A DNA stretch of 13,064 nucleotides. It comes from Pseudomonadota bacterium. Lineage in GTDB: Bacteria; Pseudomonadota; Alphaproteobacteria; Rhodospirillales; Rhodospirillaceae. The notes under the pieces were generated by a model, which ran no database searches, was not told the DNA's origin, and saw only the letters and a list, made by a program, of their open reading frames with translations. A program made the translations under genes and the position numbers. The stretch's first letter is position 1, and each line of letters begins with the position of its first letter. Of the stretch, positions 1 to 5,976 are shown in pieces. Location of the stretch: contig JAEWWF010000329.1 of assembly GCA_023396465.1 (NCBI GenBank), positions 1-13,064 of the forward strand, written 5' to 3'.

Positions 1-270
1 CAGCGGCAGGGGACGGGTGGCCTGCGGCATCACCGCCCGGCGGCGGGCCAGATCCTCCGCCGGCCATGCCGCCAGCGGCCGGCCGCCAAGCAGGGCGGCG
101 CCGTCGGTGGGGGCGATCTCGCCGGCCAGCAGGCGCAGCAGGGTGGACTTGCCGGCGCCGTTGGCGCCCAGCACCACGGTCAGCCGGCCGCGCTGCGGGG
201 CACAGGTGACGTCATCGACCAGAGTCTTGCCGCGCACCCGGTAGGAGGCGCGGTTGAGGCGCACGCTCAT
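1..270 (-). CDS. hmuV: Haem ABC transporter ATP-binding protein HmuV, N-terminal part (cut by window edge)
   Basis: This is the ATPase that would power haem import through HmuU. Only the first 90 codons are visible; the gene runs off the left edge, and family members are usually about 250-270 residues. Translation of the minus strand begins MSVRLNRASYRVRGKTLVDD. It shows a complete Walker A loop, GANGAGKST, at residues 35-43 and the Q-loop glutamine in VMPQ at residue 83. The signature motif, Walker B and H-loop lie outside the window. The start overlaps the hmuU stop (ATGA, 267-270), and a GGAGA Shine-Dalgarno sequence sits about 7 nt upstream, so this start is well supported. It is the last visible gene of the hmuSTUV operon. 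ABC ATPase identity is certain. The haem substrate is inferred from HmuS, HmuT and HmuR nearby; FecCD-type partners can also carry siderophores or cobalamin. Confidence 0.88.
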   Translation of the reverse strand, partial: MSVRLNRASYRVRGKTLVDDVTCAPQRGRLTVVLGANGAGKSTLLRLLAGEIAPTDGAALLGGRPLAAWPAEDLARRRAVMPQATRPLPL

Positions 271-1328
271 GGCAGGTCTCCGCGTCGGCGGGCGGTCAGC
301 AGCAGGGCGAGGAAAAATGGTCCGCCGCCGGCCGCCAGGATGAGGCCGACCGGCATTTCCGCCGGCAGCACCAGGGTGCGCGCCGCCAGATCGGCCAGGC
401 ACACCATGGCGGTGCCGAGCAGGGCGGCGCCGGGCAGCACCAGCCGATGGTCGGCGCCGCCCAGCAGCCGCACCAGATGCGGCGCCACCAGCCCGACGAA
501 GGCGATGGGTCCGGCGGCGGCGACGGCGGCGCCGACGCCCACCGCCACCAGCACCACGGCGGTCATCTTCAGGCGGTCGACGGCAACGCCCAGGTGAAAG
601 GCCTCGGCCTCGCCCAGCAGCATGAGGTTGAGCGGCCGCCACAGCAGCAGGGCGCCGAGGGTCGACAGCAGCATCAGCATGAGGGCCGGCGTCAACGTGC
701 CCGGCGCGGCGCCGCCCAGACTGCCCATGCTCCACATGGTCAACTGGCGGAGCTGCTGGTCGTCGCTGACGTAGGTGAGCAGGCCGGTGACGGCGCCGGC
801 GATGGCGTTGACGGCGATACCGGCCAGCAGCATGCCGGCCACCGAGGTGCGGCCGTCGCGACGGGCGAGGGCATAGACCAACACGGTGGTGCCGAGGCCG
901 CCGATGAAGGCGGCGATGGGCAATTGCCAGCCGCGCGGCAGCGGCAGCACGGCGCCCACCGCATCGGCCATGACGATGGCCAGCGCGGCGGCCATGGCGG
1001 CACCGGCGGACACGCCGATCAGGCCGGGGTCGGCCAGCGGGTTGCGGAACAGCGCCTGCATCACCGCGCCGCCGACGCCGAGGGTGGCGCCGACGCAGCA
1101 GGCCAGCAGCACGCGCGGGCCGCGGATCACCTCCAGCACCGCCTGCGCCGCCGGATCATCGGCCCCGGCCCCAAACCCGAGCCAGCCGCCGGCCACCGCC
1201 AGGGCATCGCCGAACGCCACCGGCACGCCGCCGAACAGGATGGCGAGCACGGCGCTGATCACGGCCAATCCGCCCAGCAGCGGCAGCAGGCGGGCCGGTT
1301 GTCGTAGCACGGCGGCGGCCGGGGTCAT
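267..1328 (-). CDS. hmuU: Haem ABC transporter permease HmuU (FecCD/BtuC family)
   Basis: This is the inner-membrane permease that, as a dimer with HmuV, would import haem delivered by HmuT. It has 353 residues, normal for FecCD permeases, and is almost wholly hydrophobic with about nine or ten membrane segments. Family landmarks are visible in order: QALFRNPLADPGLIGVSAGA (about 91-110), MWSMGSLGG (198-206), GPIAFVGLVAPHLVRLLGG (273-291, the loop that contacts the ATPase) and the C-terminal PVGLILAAGGGPFFLALLL (326-344). The start codon overlaps the hmuT stop as ATGA (1325-1328). No good Shine-Dalgarno precedes it, so translational coupling is likely. Its stop overlaps the hmuV start. Family assignment is firm; the haem specificity comes from operon context. 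Confidence 0.92.
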   Translation of the reverse strand: MTPAAAVLRQPARLLPLLGGLAVISAVLAILFGGVPVAFGDALAVAGGWLGFGAGADDPAAQAVLEVIRGPRVLLACCVGATLGVGGAVMQALFRNPLADPGLIGVSAGAAMAAALAIVMADAVGAVLPLPRGWQLPIAAFIGGLGTTVLVYALARRDGRTSVAGMLLAGIAVNAIAGAVTGLLTYVSDDQQLRQLTMWSMGSLGGAAPGTLTPALMLMLLSTLGALLLWRPLNLMLLGEAEAFHLGVAVDRLKMTAVVLVAVGVGAAVAAAGPIAFVGLVAPHLVRLLGGADHRLVLPGAALLGTAMVCLADLAARTLVLPAEMPVGLILAAGGGPFFLALLLTARRRGDLP

Positions 1329-2230
1329 CGCGGCGCCGCCGCTGGCAGGGTGCCGAAGGCTTCCGCCAACTGCCGGGCCGCCTGCGGCGTGCGCGGGCCA
1401 AGACCCTGGAGCAGGGTGGGGTCAAGCGCCACCACCGGCACCGCGCGCAACCGCGCCACGCGGGCCAGCACCGGCTGCGACAGCAGGCCGTCGATGCCGC
1501 CCAGCAGCTCCAGCGTGCGCTCCGACACGATCAGCCCGTCCGGCGCGGCGCCCAGCAGCGCCTCGGTGGCGATGGGCTTCCAGCCGCTGACCTCGGCGAA
1601 GGCGTTGCGCAGGCCGGCGGCTTCGATGAGGGCATGGATGGGCGTGTCGCGGCCCGGTGCCATGGGCGCGCCGCCGTGGCCGATGAGCAGGAACAGCACC
1701 GCCGGCGCCTCGGGCGTCGGTGCCGGCAGGGCGGCGGTATCGGCGTGCAGCCGCTCGGACAGGGCGAGGCCGGCCGGCGGCACGTCGAGGATGGCGGCGA
1801 TGCGGGCGATCATCTCGTCCAGTCCGGCGGCATCATTGGCCGCCGGCAGGCGCAGCACCGGCACCCCCGCCGCCGCGATTTGGGACAATACCTGATCGGG
1901 GCCGGCGTCGTTCTGGGCGATGACGAGATCGGGCGTCGCCGACAGCAGCCCTTCCGCCCCCAGCGCCCTTAGGTAGCCGACCCGTGGCAGCGGGTCGTAG
2001 TCGGATGGAAAGGCGGTGGTGGAATCCACCGCCACCACCGCATCGGCCTTGCCCAGCGCGGCGATCACCTCCGACACCGGCCCGCCGAGGCTGATCACCC
2101 GCGCCGGGGCGACCGCCTCCACCAACCGTCCGTCGGCATCGAGGGCGCTGCCGGCGAGCACCGGCCGCCACCCGCCGAAGCCGGCGGCGATGACGGCGGC
2201 GGCGACGAAGGGGAACAGGGGGCGGGTCAT
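1325..2230 (-). CDS. hmuT: Periplasmic haem-binding protein HmuT
   Basis: This is the substrate-binding component that would pick up haem in the periplasm and hand it to HmuUV. The protein has an N-terminal hydrophobic signal peptide (PLFPFVAAAVIAAGFGG...VLAGSA, cleavage likely near the AGS). A type III binding-protein fold follows, with the family segments ARVISLGGPVSEVIAALG, RVGYLRALGAEGLLSATPDLVIA and GRDTPIHALIEAAGLRN. The tyrosine of VGYLR is a candidate haem ligand by analogy with HmuT/ShuT; that is from memory of the family, not an alignment. Two starts are possible. The ATG at 2230 (301 residues) has a GGGAG sequence 8 nt upstream. The ATG at 2251 (308 residues) overlaps the hmuS stop as ATGA but lacks a Shine-Dalgarno. 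I prefer 2230 and allow coupling from 2251. The stop overlaps the hmuU start. Confidence 0.9.
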   Translation of the reverse strand: MTRPLFPFVAAAVIAAGFGGWRPVLAGSALDADGRLVEAVAPARVISLGGPVSEVIAALGKADAVVAVDSTTAFPSDYDPLPRVGYLRALGAEGLLSATPDLVIAQNDAGPDQVLSQIAAAGVPVLRLPAANDAAGLDEMIARIAAILDVPPAGLALSERLHADTAALPAPTPEAPAVLFLLIGHGGAPMAPGRDTPIHALIEAAGLRNAFAEVSGWKPIATEALLGAAPDGLIVSERTLELLGGIDGLLSQPVLARVARLRAVPVVALDPTLLQGLGPRTPQAARQLAEAFGTLPAAAPR

Positions 2231-2247
2231 GGCTGCGGGCTCCCGGC

Positions 2248-3333
2248 TCATTCGGCCGCCGTCTGGTCGCTGGCCGGCAGGCGCGGCAGGGTTTCCAGGA
2301 TGGCGCGCCAGGCGGTGCTCTCGGGAAGGCCGGCGGGGCGGACGCCATAGAGGATGGCGTAGTTCTGGCCGGCGGCGTCGTAGAGTTCCAGCGCCGTCAC
2401 CGTGCCGTCGGCCTGCGGCTTGCGCACCACCCAGGCCGAGGCGGCGGCGGCGGTGACGGCGTGCAGGTTGAAACCGGGATCGAGCACGTTGGTCCAGCCG
2501 CGCATCTCGACGATCTTCTTCACCGGACCGCTGTGGATCTGCACGCAGCCGCGATTGCCGACGAAGACCATGATCGGCACCTGCTGGTCGGCCGCCAGCG
2601 TCAGGGTGCGCGACAGGGCATCGGGCGCCACTTCCTCGGCGAACTCCCGCCCGATCAGGCGCAGGGCCTGATGACGGGTGGCGCCGGCATCGCGCAGCAG
2701 GCGACGGAAGTTATGGACGTCGGTCAGGCCGCGCCAACCCGTTTGAAGGGCCGCCATGTCGACGGAGGCGTCGGGCAGCGGCGACACCGGCTCCGGTGGC
2801 GGCTGGAGGGTCAGCAGGGCAGGGGGAACGGTATCGGCACGGAAACGGCGGCACAGGGCGTCGAAGGCGTCGGCGTTGGTGGCGGCGGTGCGATAGATCT
2901 TGATCACCGCGTCGCCGTGACTGTCGAAAATTTGAAGGCTGCGGCGCTCGCCGTGGCTGCCGTGGGTGGTGACGTCGAAGCCGTGACCCCACACGCCCAG
3001 GAACAGGCGCAGGTCGATGGCCTCGTTCAGCACCAGCATGGCTTCGCCCATGCCGCGAACGTTGCCGAAACAGCCGGTCTTTTCATGCACCGCGTGGTCG
3101 TTGCGGGTCAGCGCCATCACCTCGCCGACCTCCGGCAGGGCGTGGATCAGTTCCGCCCAGCGTGGTTGCAGGCGATGGACGCCAGTCACCGGACCGGCGG
3201 CGGCCAGCAATCGCGCCTCCGGGTGGCCAAGCCCGGCCGCCAGGTCACGCGGTCGGGCGCTGGCGGTACCGGCATGAACGGTCCCCCAGGCATCGGCGAG
3301 GGCGGACAGGGACGCGGGGGGCAGCGTGGTCAT
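2248..3333 (-). CDS. hmuS: Haem-handling/degrading factor HmuS (HemS/ChuS family)
   Basis: This is a cytoplasmic protein that binds imported haem and either degrades it or delivers it. The predicted 361 residues match the usual HemS/HmuS length. The family's internal duplication is visible. The N-half has VMALTRNDHAVHEKTGCFGN (72-91). The C-half has the equivalent IMVFVGNRGCVQIHSGPV (254-271), followed by NVLDPGFNLH (282-291), WVVRKPQADGTVTALELYD (301-319) and LYGVRPAGLPE (328-338). H207 in TDVHNF falls in the region of the proximal haem histidine of HemS/PhuS (by recollection). The ATG at 3333 is chosen because GGAGAGG lies 10 nt upstream and because the longer reading frame to 3468 would run through the Fur-like operator. 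It is the first gene of the hmuSTUV operon, divergent from hmuR. Expression is probably repressed by iron. Confidence 0.92.
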   Translation of the reverse strand: MTTLPPASLSALADAWGTVHAGTASARPRDLAAGLGHPEARLLAAAGPVTGVHRLQPRWAELIHALPEVGEVMALTRNDHAVHEKTGCFGNVRGMGEAMLVLNEAIDLRLFLGVWGHGFDVTTHGSHGERRSLQIFDSHGDAVIKIYRTAATNADAFDALCRRFRADTVPPALLTLQPPPEPVSPLPDASVDMAALQTGWRGLTDVHNFRRLLRDAGATRHQALRLIGREFAEEVAPDALSRTLTLAADQQVPIMVFVGNRGCVQIHSGPVKKIVEMRGWTNVLDPGFNLHAVTAAAASAWVVRKPQADGTVTALELYDAAGQNYAILYGVRPAGLPESTAWRAILETLPRLPASDQTAAE

Positions 3334-3409
3334 GGGGGAGCAACCTCTCCTGAGCGTGGGGCGGGCGCCTGCGCACATATCACCGCGCGGCACCATGATG
3401 TAGGGGTAA

Positions 3410-3430
3410 TGCGAATGAGAATGCTTTGCA
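3410..3430. promoter_or_regulatory. Candidate Fur-family operator in the hmuS/hmuR divergent region
   Basis: This is an AT-richer 21-bp imperfect palindrome centred on 3420. The outer arms TGC and GCA and internal AA/TT pairs match, with 6 of 10 positions symmetric. Inside it, TGAGAAT-G-CTTTGCA (3416-3430) resembles the 7-1-7 Fur pattern TGATAAT-N-ATTATCA at most positions. It lies between the divergent haem-uptake genes and overlaps the predicted hmuR -35 element, where an iron-responsive repressor would sit. Other alphaproteobacterial iron regulators (Irr, RirA) could use it instead; the sequence alone does not separate them. Confidence 0.5.
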
Positions 3431-3453
3431 ATCTTAAAAAGACTCGCTATCAA
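3426..3453 (+). promoter_or_regulatory. Possible sigma70 promoter for hmuR
   Basis: TTGCAA (3426-3431) and TATCAA (3448-3453) are spaced by 16 bp. Each matches four of six consensus positions, in a stretch much richer in A/T than its surroundings. A start of transcription near 3460 would give a leader of about 40 nt before hmuR. The -35 element overlaps the candidate Fur-type operator, consistent with repression under iron sufficiency. The hexamers are only moderate matches. TTGCAA is its own reverse complement and could also serve as a -35 for hmuS, but no convincing minus-strand -10 follows. Confidence 0.35.
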
Positions 3454-3500
3454 AGGATCGGGAGGCACAACCTTACGCAGTCCGGAAGGGATAGAAGCAT

Positions 3501-5543
3501 ATGCGCAGGTTCAGACATGCCCTGGTGGGCACATCGGCGCTTGCCCTCGTGGTGCCGCTGGCGGCACAGGCGGAGGACCTGGCGGCGGCCTCGGTGGAAC
3601 TGCTGGAGCCCGTGACCATTTCGGCGGAGAGGACGGAAAAGCGCGCCGTCGATGCCCTGGCGCCGGTTTCGGTGCGCACCGAGGCGGATTTCGCGCCGTG
3701 GCAACCCTCCACCATCGGCGATCTGCTGATCGGCGTGCCGGGCGTCACCACCTCGGCGTCCTCCACCAGCGGTCCGGGCACCAAGATCAACATCCGTGGC
3801 ATGGAGGATTTCGGCCGGGTCAACGTGATGGTCGATGGCGCCCGCCAGAACTTCCAACGCTCCGGCCACGGCGAGAACACCATGGTGTTCATCGACCCAG
3901 AACTGATCGGTCAGGTGGACGTGGTGCGCGGCCCCTCGGCGGCGGTCTACGGGTCCGGCGCCATTGGCGGCGTGGTCAACTTCCGCACCAAGGACGCCGC
4001 CGACCTGCTGCGGCCGGGGCAGTCGCTCGGCGCCTCCCTCACCGCCGGGGCCGGCACCAATGCCGGCGAACGGCGCGGCACCGCCACCGCCTATGGCGCC
4101 GTCGATTGGGCCGATCTGGTGGTCTCCACCTCTCTCGGCACTCGCGATGACTACGAAGACGGGAACGGCAACACGGTGGTCAATTCCGGCTGGGATCAGC
4201 GCAGCGCCCTCGCCAAGTTGACCCTGACGCCCAACGAGGAGCATCGGCTTCGGGTCGGCCTGCTGCACAACCGCTTCGAGTTCAAGAGCGGCACCGCCAC
4301 GGTGGAGGACCTGACCACCACCGCCAACACGGTCACCGGCCAGTACCACTTCACGCCGACCGACATGCCGCTGGTCGATCTGACCGCCAACCTCTACTAC
4401 ACCACGACCGAGCAGGAAGAGACCCGGATCACCGGCTCCCTGGCCGGGCGCGAGACGCGGGTGGAGGTGAAGACGCCGGGCTTCGACCTGTTCAACACCT
4501 CGCGCTTCGACGTCGCCGGCACCGGCCATGCCCTGACGGTGGGTGTCGACGGCTTCCAGGACGAAGTGGAGGCCACCCGGGCCGGCGGTCCGCTGGACTT
4601 CACCCCGGCCGGCGAGCGCCGCATCCTCGGCGCCTTCGTGCAGGATGAAATCGCCCTGACCGACCGCCTGTCGGTGGTGGCGGCCCTGCGCTTCGACGAT
4701 TACAAGCTGGAGGGGGGCGGCCTCGAATCCACCGACAATGCCGTGTCTCCCAAGGTGACGGTGGGCTACGAGGTGCTGCCGGGCATCACCCCCTATGCCA
4801 CCTGGGCGCAGGCCTTCCGTGCCCCGGCGATCACCGAGACGCTGATCAACGGCACCCATCCGCCGCCGGCCTCGTTCCGCTTCGTGCCGAACCCCGGACT
4901 GGCGCCGGAGACCGCCGAGAACTGGGAGGTGGGCCTCAACGTGGCGCAGGACGGCCTGCTGCTGGACGGCGACCGCCTGCGTCTGAAGGCGTCGATCTAT
5001 CAGTCCAGCGTCGACGACTATATCGGCCAGTACTTCAACATGGTGTTCAACCGCTTCGGCGCGCCGGACTTCGCCAACTCCACCTACGGCTACGAGAACG
5101 TGCCGGAGGCGCGGTTGCATGGGGGTGAGCTGGAAGTGTCCTACGACATCGGCATCGCCTACGCCGCCCTGTCGGTCAACCGGGCGCGCGGCAAGAACGC
5201 CGAGACCGGCGAACGCCTGCCGAGCGGCCTTGGCGACCGCGCGACGCTGACCATCGGCGGCCGCGACCGCGACAACGGTCTTGATTTCGGCTGGCGCTTC
5301 ACCGGCCGCCGCGATCTGGACGTGGCGCTGCCCGACGATCCCACCGATCCGGCCGACGATCCCGCCGGCGGCTACCTGCTGCACGCCGCCTATGTCAGCT
5401 ACACGCCGCCGCAGTTGAACGATGCCGTCACCTTGCGGCTGACCGTCGACAACATTTTCGACGCCTCTTATCAGGAAACCCTGGCCGCCCAGGAGTCCGA
5501 ACCCGGCCGCACGGTCATGGTCAGCGGCACCGTGCGGTTCTAA
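3501..5543 (+). CDS. hmuR: TonB-dependent outer-membrane haem receptor HmuR
   Basis: This is an outer-membrane beta-barrel receptor that would bind extracellular haem and bring it into the periplasm using TonB energy. It has 680 residues. A signal peptide ends near A22-Q23-A24, a TonB-box-like PVTIS lies at 37-41, and the plug domain covers about 55-165 (INIRGMEDFGRVNVMVDGAR, DVVRGPSAAVYGSGAIGGVVNF). A 22-strand barrel follows, ending in a C-terminal phenylalanine (VSGTVRF), as outer-membrane proteins usually do. The haem-receptor signature is present: FRAP at 439-442, His453, and NPGL at 464-467 in place of the common NPNL. Plug His123 lies where a second haem-ligand histidine is known in HemR/ShuA-type receptors. 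An AAGGGA-type Shine-Dalgarno precedes the ATG. The gene is divergent from hmuSTUV. No tonB, exbB, exbD or hmuP is recognised in the window. Confidence 0.93.
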   Translation: MRRFRHALVGTSALALVVPLAAQAEDLAAASVELLEPVTISAERTEKRAVDALAPVSVRTEADFAPWQPSTIGDLLIGVPGVTTSASSTSGPGTKINIRGMEDFGRVNVMVDGARQNFQRSGHGENTMVFIDPELIGQVDVVRGPSAAVYGSGAIGGVVNFRTKDAADLLRPGQSLGASLTAGAGTNAGERRGTATAYGAVDWADLVVSTSLGTRDDYEDGNGNTVVNSGWDQRSALAKLTLTPNEEHRLRVGLLHNRFEFKSGTATVEDLTTTANTVTGQYHFTPTDMPLVDLTANLYYTTTEQEETRITGSLAGRETRVEVKTPGFDLFNTSRFDVAGTGHALTVGVDGFQDEVEATRAGGPLDFTPAGERRILGAFVQDEIALTDRLSVVAALRFDDYKLEGGGLESTDNAVSPKVTVGYEVLPGITPYATWAQAFRAPAITETLINGTHPPPASFRFVPNPGLAPETAENWEVGLNVAQDGLLLDGDRLRLKASIYQSSVDDYIGQYFNMVFNRFGAPDFANSTYGYENVPEARLHGGELEVSYDIGIAYAALSVNRARGKNAETGERLPSGLGDRATLTIGGRDRDNGLDFGWRFTGRRDLDVALPDDPTDPADDPAGGYLLHAAYVSYTPPQLNDAVTLRLTVDNIFDASYQETLAAQESEPGRTVMVSGTVRF

Positions 5544-5610
5544 GGACCGTCGTCTTCTTCTCTCCGCCGGTCCCGAAGGGGGGACAGCCGCGGTGGACAT
5601 GGACGCCAGT

Positions 5611-5623
5611 GTTATTTTATAAC
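5611..5623. promoter_or_regulatory. Zur-operator-like palindrome GTTATTTTATAAC
   Basis: This is a perfect inverted repeat with 5-bp arms (GTTAT/ATAAC) around TTT, isolated in very GC-rich DNA. It differs from the core GTTATANTATAAC often given for proteobacterial Zur sites at one position. No gene with an obvious zinc role follows on either strand: nosR starts about 350 bp downstream on the plus strand, and the hmuR 3' end lies on the other side. It could be a real metal-regulator site, a relic of a lost gene, or an AT-rich promoter element for an unannotated RNA. The consensus is recalled, not searched. Confidence 0.35.
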
Positions 5624-5679
5624 GCTTGCGCCGGTGCCGCCGCGGCTCGCTCCCGCCGCCGCAGGTGGGCACCGTGGCA

Positions 5680-5715
5680 CCAGCTTCCGCAGGAGAGAGA
5701 AGCGGAGGGGGCTGG
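5680..5715 (+). other. Strong GC-rich stem-loop in the nosR upstream region
   Basis: CCAGC (5680-5684) pairs with GCTGG (5711-5715). Stacked on it, TTCCGC (5685-5690) pairs with GCGGAG (5702-5707) using one G-T wobble. This gives about 11 pairs with a GGG bulge (5708-5710) and an 11-nt purine-rich loop. It is flanked by CGGTGCC/GGCACCG (5632-5638 with 5668-5674), CCGG/CCGG (5719-5722 with 5728-5731) and TGCGG/CCGCA (5732-5736 with 5742-5746). The arrangement could belong to a structured RNA on either strand, or could simply reflect high GC content. Confidence 0.35.
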
Positions 5716-5888
5716 CCTCCGGTCTTGCCGGTGCGGCTTGCCCGCAATCACTCATCCGACTGTGAGGATCGAAGCTCGCGCCGTCCTGGTGCTGGGTGCC
5801 GATGGTGGCCGTGGGTGGTCGGTCTGCGCGGGCTGTTCGACGACCGCTATTCCCGACGTGACGGTCCCTACCACCACCGCGCGTACAC

Positions 5889-5902
5889 TTGACCAGCGTC
5901 AA
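5889..5902. promoter_or_regulatory. FNR/NnrR/DNR-type operator upstream of nosR
   Basis: TTGACCAGCGTCAA is a perfect inverted repeat, TTGAC-N4-GTCAA, fitting the TTGA-N6-TCAA pattern of CRP/FNR-superfamily regulators that switch on denitrification genes in response to low oxygen or nitric oxide. Its centre is at 5895.5. Placing it at -41.5, the classic class II activator position, puts transcription start near 5937 and a -10 hexamer at 5925-5930. That hexamer reads CACCAT, which shares three positions with TATAAT. The weak -10 and absent -35 are what an activator-dependent promoter would show. Which regulator (FnrL, NnrR, Dnr) binds cannot be told from the site. Confidence 0.75.
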
Positions 5903-5941
5903 GGCTCTTTCCCCGCTCCCCGGCCACCATGCCGGCATCGC

Positions 5942-5957
5942 AGCGTCACCCGACGCT
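5942..5957 (+). other. Leader hairpin just upstream of the nosR ribosome-binding site
   Basis: AGCGTC (5942-5947) and GACGCT (5952-5956 plus T5957) form a 6-bp stem around the four-base loop ACCC. If transcription starts near 5937, as the FNR-type box suggests, this hairpin would sit at the very 5' end of the mRNA, followed by the purine-rich ribosome-binding region (5961-5974). It may stabilise the transcript; no U-tract follows, so it is not a terminator. Confidence 0.35.
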
Positions 5958-5976
5958 CCGGGAGTGAGGGAGAGCA

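Larger units (their letters stand above)
5544..5976. other. 433-bp non-coding gap between hmuR and nosR
   Basis: I recognise no protein in any frame of this gap; the frames crossing it are arginine/proline/alanine-rich high-GC translations. After the hmuR stop there is a small hairpin (GTCCC 5570-5574 with GGGAC 5581-5585) but no U-tract, so no convincing intrinsic terminator. Then come an AT-rich palindrome (5611-5623), a series of GC-rich hairpins (about 5632-5746), a stretch without obvious structure (5771-5880), an FNR/NnrR-type box (5889-5902), and a short hairpin just before the nosR ribosome-binding site. The main elements are listed separately. Confidence 0.7.

Noticed and set aside
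447..1307. 286-codon plus-strand frame opposite hmuU
   Set aside because: The translation is a His/Gln/Gly-rich antisense shadow of a hydrophobic permease, with no domain.
3334..3468. Longer HmuS start at 3468
   Set aside because: The extra residues show no family similarity and would cover the Fur-like operator; the ATG at 3333 has a ribosome-binding site and gives the usual family length.
5544..5585. Intrinsic terminator after hmuR
   Set aside because: GGACCG/CGGTCC has an 18-nt loop, the alternative GTCCC/GGGAC stem is short, and neither is followed by a U-tract.
3450..5747. 765-codon open frame on the minus strand opposite hmuR
   Set aside because: It is rich in Gly, Arg, Val, His and Gln with no recognisable domain, lies wholly antisense to a clear TonB-dependent receptor, and is explained by high GC content at third codon positions.
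5632..5800. Cobalamin riboswitch upstream of nosR
   Set aside because: Scattered resemblances (GGTGCC, GCCCGCAA, CGACTGTGAGG) are present, but the continuous CCCCGCAACTGT core and the terminal B12 box (like GCCAGGAGACC) are missing on both strands. A covariance search would settle it.
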